Shown here in pieces: positions 15,115 to 18,648 of a stretch of DNA of 18,648 bases; positions within the stretch are counted from its first letter, which is position 1; every line of letters begins with the position of its first letter. The position numbers and the translations under genes were made by a program. The notes beneath the pieces were generated by a model that saw only the letters and a program-made list of their open reading frames with translations, ran no database searches and was not told the origin of the DNA. Source of the DNA: DATKMS01 sp041497995 (GTDB lineage: Bacteria; Desulfobacterota; Binatia; HRBIN30); the NCBI GenBank assembly GCA_041497995.1, contig JBGQHM010000089.1, positions 1 to 18,648 on the forward strand, read 5' to 3'.

Positions 15115-16518
15115 TTAGATGTTCAGCGTCCGCTGTGCCACAGCGAGCGCGGCTTCCTTCATCGCCTCGGGCAGCGTCGGATGCGCGTGCACGGCGCGCG
15201 CGATGTCCTCGGCGCTGGCGCCGAACTCCATCGCCAGCGCCGCCTCGGCGATGAGGTCGGAGGCGTTCGGACCGAGGATGTGTACACCCAGCACCCGATC
15301 GGTCTTGGCGTCAGCAAGGATCTTCACCCCGCCGTCGGTCTCATTCATACAACGCGCGCGGCCGTTGGCGACGAACGGAAAGCTGCCGGTGTTGAACTGG
15401 ATCTCCTGGCTCTGCGCCTGCTCCTCCGACATACCAACGCTGGCAAACTCCGGCCAGGTGTAGACGACATTGGGAACCGCATCGTAGTTCACATGCCCCG
15501 CCTGCCCAGCCATCAGCTCAACGGCAGCCACCCCTTCCTCTTCCGCTTTGTGCGCCAGCATCGGCCCGGCGATGACGTCGCCGATCGCGTAGAGGCCAGG
15601 CACGTTCGTCGCGTAGTGCTCATCGACCTTGATGCGGCCCCGGTCGTCGAAGACAACGCCGACCTCACGCGCGCCGAGCCCGTCGGCAAACGGCCGCCGC
15701 CCCACGGCGACCAACACGACATCGCACTCCGTTTCACTCGTCTTACCCTGGGACTCGAGCGTCACGCGCACCGTGCCGTTCTCGACGACGGCGCGCTTCG
15801 CACTCGTCTGTAGGTGGAAGGTGATGCCCTGCTTCTCCAGAATCCTCTGCAACTGCTGGCCCATCTTGCGGTCCATGCCCGGCACGATGCGGTCGAGGAA
15901 CTCAACCACCTCGACGTGTGACCCGAGCCGGTTCCACACCGACCCCAGCTCGAGCCCGATGGCGCCACCACCGACTACCAGCAGGCGCTGCGGCACGTCT
16001 TTGAAGTTCAGCGCTTCGGTCGAGCACACGATGCGCTCACCATCGAAGGGGAGGCCGGGCAACTCGATCGGCACGCTGCCCGTCGCGATCAGAATGTGCG
16101 GGGCGGTGATGCGTCGGGTTTCCGACCCGTTCGATACCTCGACGGAGTCTGCAGCCATCAATCGCCCGGTACCGGTGACACGCTCGATCTTGTGCTTCTT
16201 GAACAACCCCGCAACGCCCTGCGTGAGCGTCTTCACCACCTTGTCCTTGCGTGCCAACATCGCCGCGAGGTCCAACTCGACGTTTCCGACTTTGATCCCG
16301 TGCGCCCCGAGCCCGTCACGTACGGCGTGAAAACGCTCGCTCGAATCGAGCAGCGCTTTGCTTGGAATGCAGCCGACGTTGAGGCAGGTCCCGCCGAGCG
16401 TCTTGTCCTTCTCGACACACGCCACGCGCATGCCCAGCTGGGCTGCCCGGATCGCGGCGATGTAGCCGCCCGGCCCGGAGCCGATGACGATCAAGTCGAA
16501 GGAGTCCTGCGTGGCCAT
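15115..16518 (-). CDS. lpdA: dihydrolipoyl dehydrogenase (E3)
   Basis: A 467-residue flavoprotein disulfide reductase that reoxidises the dihydrolipoyl groups of 2-oxo acid dehydrogenases using NAD+. The FAD-binding GSGPGGY (13-19), the redox disulfide GGTCLNVGC (C45 and C50), the NAD-binding GGGAIGLELG (in the middle third) and the C-terminal HPTLPE (H446-E451 catalytic dyad) are all present. Length is typical and there is no fused lipoyl domain. ATG 16518 lies 2 nt after the sucB stop, so this is the last gene of the sucA-sucB-lpdA operon and serves the 2-oxoglutarate dehydrogenase complex; it may also serve other complexes. Nothing unusual was seen. Confidence 0.97.
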   Translation of the reverse strand: MATQDSFDLIVIGSGPGGYIAAIRAAQLGMRVACVEKDKTLGGTCLNVGCIPSKALLDSSERFHAVRDGLGAHGIKVGNVELDLAAMLARKDKVVKTLTQGVAGLFKKHKIERVTGTGRLMAADSVEVSNGSETRRITAPHILIATGSVPIELPGLPFDGERIVCSTEALNFKDVPQRLLVVGGGAIGLELGSVWNRLGSHVEVVEFLDRIVPGMDRKMGQQLQRILEKQGITFHLQTSAKRAVVENGTVRVTLESQGKTSETECDVVLVAVGRRPFADGLGAREVGVVFDDRGRIKVDEHYATNVPGLYAIGDVIAGPMLAHKAEEEGVAAVELMAGQAGHVNYDAVPNVVYTWPEFASVGMSEEQAQSQEIQFNTGSFPFVANGRARCMNETDGGVKILADAKTDRVLGVHILGPNASDLIAEAALAMEFGASAEDIARAVHAHPTLPEAMKEAALAVAQRTLNI

Positions 16519-16520
16519 CG

Positions 16521-17780
16521 CTAGATCTCGAACAGAAGCCGGGTCGGGTCTTCGATGCGTTCCTTCACCCGCACCAAGAAGGTGACCGCATGCTCGCCGT
16601 CGATGAGCCGGTGATCGTAGGAGACGGCGAGGTACATCATCGGCCGAATGACGACCGCGTCATTCACCACGACCGGTCGCTTCTCAATCTTGTGCATGCC
16701 GAGGATGGCGCTCTGCGGCGGATTGAGGATCGGCGTCGACAGCAGTGATCCATACACGCCACCGTTCGAAATGGTGAACGTGCCGCCACTGAGGTCGGGG
16801 ATGCTCAGCTTGCTCTGCCGCGCTAAAGCCGCGAGCCGTTCGATCTCCTTCTCGATCTCCGCAAAGGACAGCTGATCGGCGTTGTGCACCACAGGCACGA
16901 CGAGGCCGCGTTCCGTGCCAACCGCCACACCGAGGTGCACGTGTTTCTTGTAGACAACGTCCGTACCGTCGATCTGCGCGTTGATGATCGGAAGGTCTTT
17001 GATCGCGCCAACGCAAGCGCTGGCGAAGAACGACATGAACCCGAGCGACGCACCGTGCACTTCGGTGAAGCGCGCCTTGTGACGCGCACGCAGCTCCATC
17101 ACCGCGCTCATGTCGACCTCATTGAAGGTCGTGAGGATTGCGGCCGTGTGCTGTGCCTGCACCAAGCGCTCCGCGATGCGCTGCCGGAGGTGGGTCATCG
17201 GCACGCGCTCTTCGTCGGTTGTCTCGCGGCCGATCGAGCGCGGCGCGGCCACGGCGGGACGCGGGGCGATGCTGAGCGGCGGGCGCGGCGGCAGTAGGTC
17301 CTGAGCCCTGGGCGCTGCGCCTGGTGTGGTCGATGTGACTTTTTCCAGATGCGCGAGCACGTCCTCCTTCGTCAGCCGCCCGCCGCGGCCGCTGGCTTTG
17401 AGGGCGTGCGCATCCAGCCCGTGCTCCTCGACGAGGCGACGCACTGCCGGACTCAAAATGCCCGCAGGCGGAGGTGCGGCTGCGGTGACGCTTGCTGGCG
17501 CCGCAGCCGGCTCCTCAGATTTCGCTACTGCCTTCCCTTGCGCGGCGCCGGCCTCGATGCGTGCAACGACATCGCCAACCTGCACCGTCGTGCCTTCCGC
17601 CTTCAGGATCTTCAGGACGCCGCCGCCTGCGGCGGGGATCTCGACACTTGCCTTGTCGGTCTCCAGCTCCAACAGCGGTTCGTCCACCTGGACTGCAGCG
17701 CCGTCGGCCTTGATCCAGCGCACGATCACCCCTTCGCTCACCGACTCGCCGAGGGTCGGGATGACGACGTCAACTGGCAT
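16521..17780 (-). CDS. sucB: 2-oxoglutarate dehydrogenase E2 (dihydrolipoyl succinyltransferase)
   Basis: A 419-residue E2 core subunit. One lipoyl domain (1-78) has the lipoylated K43 in ETDKASVE. An Ala/Pro linker leads to a peripheral subunit-binding domain (109-146, SPAVRRLVEEHGLDAHALKA), then another linker and the acyltransferase domain (about 190-419) with SYDHRLIDG carrying H390 and D394. It transfers the succinyl group to CoA in the TCA cycle and forms the scaffold of the complex. One lipoyl domain and the sucA neighbour favour SucB over pyruvate or branched-chain E2. The start ATG 17780 overlaps the end of sucA by 11 nt and is preceded by GAGGAAGG, indicating translational coupling. 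Confidence 0.96.
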   Translation of the reverse strand: MPVDVVIPTLGESVSEGVIVRWIKADGAAVQVDEPLLELETDKASVEIPAAGGGVLKILKAEGTTVQVGDVVARIEAGAAQGKAVAKSEEPAAAPASVTAAAPPPAGILSPAVRRLVEEHGLDAHALKASGRGGRLTKEDVLAHLEKVTSTTPGAAPRAQDLLPPRPPLSIAPRPAVAAPRSIGRETTDEERVPMTHLRQRIAERLVQAQHTAAILTTFNEVDMSAVMELRARHKARFTEVHGASLGFMSFFASACVGAIKDLPIINAQIDGTDVVYKKHVHLGVAVGTERGLVVPVVHNADQLSFAEIEKEIERLAALARQSKLSIPDLSGGTFTISNGGVYGSLLSTPILNPPQSAILGMHKIEKRPVVVNDAVVIRPMMYLAVSYDHRLIDGEHAVTFLVRVKERIEDPTRLLFEI

Positions 17781-18648
17781 AGCCCTTCCTCAGTGCGTTG
17801 TTGATCAGCTCCGCCGCTTCGGCCTGGTGAACCTTGTACGATCCTACCGCCGGGCTCGCCGCCGCCGATCGACCGGCATAGCCGAGCGCGCGCGAATCGC
17901 CGATGACCCGGCGCAAGCGCCGATACATGTCGTGCCAAGCCCCCATGTTCCACGGCTCCTCCTGCACCCACAACACCTCACGCGCCGTGGCGTACGGGTG
18001 CAAGACGGTGGCGACTTCCTTCTCTGGAAAAGGATAGAGCTGCTCGACGCGAAGGATGGCGACGTCGTGGATGTCGCGCTCGCGCCGCGCCGCCAGGAGG
18101 TCGTAGTAGACCTTGCCGCTGCAGAACAAGACGCGGCGCACCGTCGCTGGGTCGATCACGTCGATTTCGCCCAACGCCGGCTGGAAGGTCCCCTCGCTGA
18201 GATCGAGGGGCGACGACACGCACAGCTTGTGACGCAACAGGCTTTTCGGGCTCATGATGATCAGCGGTTTGCGGAAGGCGCGATGCATCTGACGGCGGAG
18301 CGCGTGGAAGTACTGCGCCGGTGTCGTCAGGTTGCACACCTGCAGGTTGTTCTCGGCGCAGAGCTGCAGGTAGCGTTCCAAGCGCGCGCTAGAGTGCTCC
18401 GGCCCCTGCCCTTCGTAGCCGTGCGGCAACAGCATCACCAAGCCACTCATGCGCTGCCACTTCGATTCCGCTGACGAGATGAACTGGTCGATGATCACCT
18501 GCGCGCCGTTGGCAAAGTCGCCGAACTGCGCTTCCCAAATGACCAAGTTGCGCGGATCGGCAGAGCTGAAGCCGTACTCGAAGCCGAGGACGGCGGCTTC
18601 CGACAGCATGCTGTCGATGACGATGAACCGTCCTTGATCGGTGTCCAG
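17770..18648 (-). CDS. sucA: 2-oxoglutarate dehydrogenase E1, C-terminal part (cut by the window edge)
   Basis: The last 292 residues of a thiamine-diphosphate-dependent E1 component. The frame is open through the window edge, with DTDQGRFIVIDSMLSEAAVLGFEYG upstream of the first in-window Met at 18609, so the gene continues beyond 18648. Recognisable segments are EAQFGDFANGAQVIIDQFI, LLPHGYEGQGPEHSSARLER and SPKSLLRHK, all characteristic of the SucA/OdhA pyrimidine-binding and C-terminal domains; QLYPFPE and QEEPWNMGAW follow near the end. It decarboxylates 2-oxoglutarate and passes succinyl to the E2 lipoyl group. It ends inside the sucB start region and is the first visible gene of the operon. 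The N-terminal region and any fused domains cannot be judged. Confidence 0.96.
   Translation of the reverse strand: MDTDQGRFIVIDSMLSEAAVLGFEYGFSSADPRNLVIWEAQFGDFANGAQVIIDQFISSAESKWQRMSGLVMLLPHGYEGQGPEHSSARLERYLQLCAENNLQVCNLTTPAQYFHALRRQMHRAFRKPLIIMSPKSLLRHKLCVSSPLDLSEGTFQPALGEIDVIDPATVRRVLFCSGKVYYDLLAARRERDIHDVAILRVEQLYPFPEKEVATVLHPYATAREVLWVQEEPWNMGAWHDMYRRLRRVIGDSRALGYAGRSAAASPAVGSYKVHQAEAAELINNALRKGYAS

Noticed and set aside
17326..18474. 382-codon open frame on the plus strand
   Set aside because: Antisense to sucB and sucA; no domain pattern, many Ser, Arg and Pro.

Overview
The window is a GC-rich stretch of chromosome from a Gram-negative bacterium. A lipopolysaccharide-type heptosyltransferase, an RND exporter, the MEP isoprenoid gene ispD behind a CarD regulator, and a sucA-sucB-lpdA operon together suggest the former Deltaproteobacteria or nearby phyla (Myxococcota, Desulfobacterota, Binatota-like). 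That placement is inference. No tRNA, rRNA, CRISPR array, insertion sequence or phage gene was seen.

Layout. 1-98 may be the 3' end of a plus-strand gene. 158-1111 (minus) is a family 9 glycosyltransferase, divergent from a plus-strand pair: cysteine synthase (1189-2121) and a LarE-type PP-loop sulfur transferase (2127-2996). Converging on these is a carD-ispD pair (minus, 4260-3002) with a good sigma70 promoter and two hairpins between the genes. 4565-6925 (plus) is a two-half RND/MMPL exporter.

6928-15053 is the most unusual part. A minus-strand operon encodes an acyl carrier protein (TTG start with a perfect Shine-Dalgarno), an acyl-CoA dehydrogenase (ATGA overlap) and a FabF-like ketosynthase. 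From the same 146-bp intergenic region a plus-strand unit diverges: a small LuxI/FeeM-like GNAT N-acyltransferase, then a multi-TM GAF histidine kinase, then a membrane-anchored sigma54 activator (TM-GAF-AAA+-Fis). The kinase and the activator share the same membrane sensor domain, down to a 19-bp identical DNA segment near their starts. Neither carries a receiver domain, and no receiver gene is present. I read this as a candidate acyl-signal synthesis and perception locus: ketosynthase, dehydrogenase and ACP shape an acyl chain, the acyltransferase transfers it to an amine, and two related membrane sensors respond. The exporter that ends 2 bp from the ketosynthase may belong to it. The enzymology is supported by motifs; the signalling role is a hypothesis.

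15115-18648 (minus) returns to core metabolism: the 2-oxoglutarate dehydrogenase operon sucA (5' part outside the window), sucB and lpdA, converging on the sigma54 gene across a 61-bp gap with a hairpin. By hand-counted sample rows, GC is lower (about 42-52%) in the acyl-CoA dehydrogenase and kinase than in the sigma54 gene and ketosynthase (about 65-70%), so the locus may have a mosaic history.
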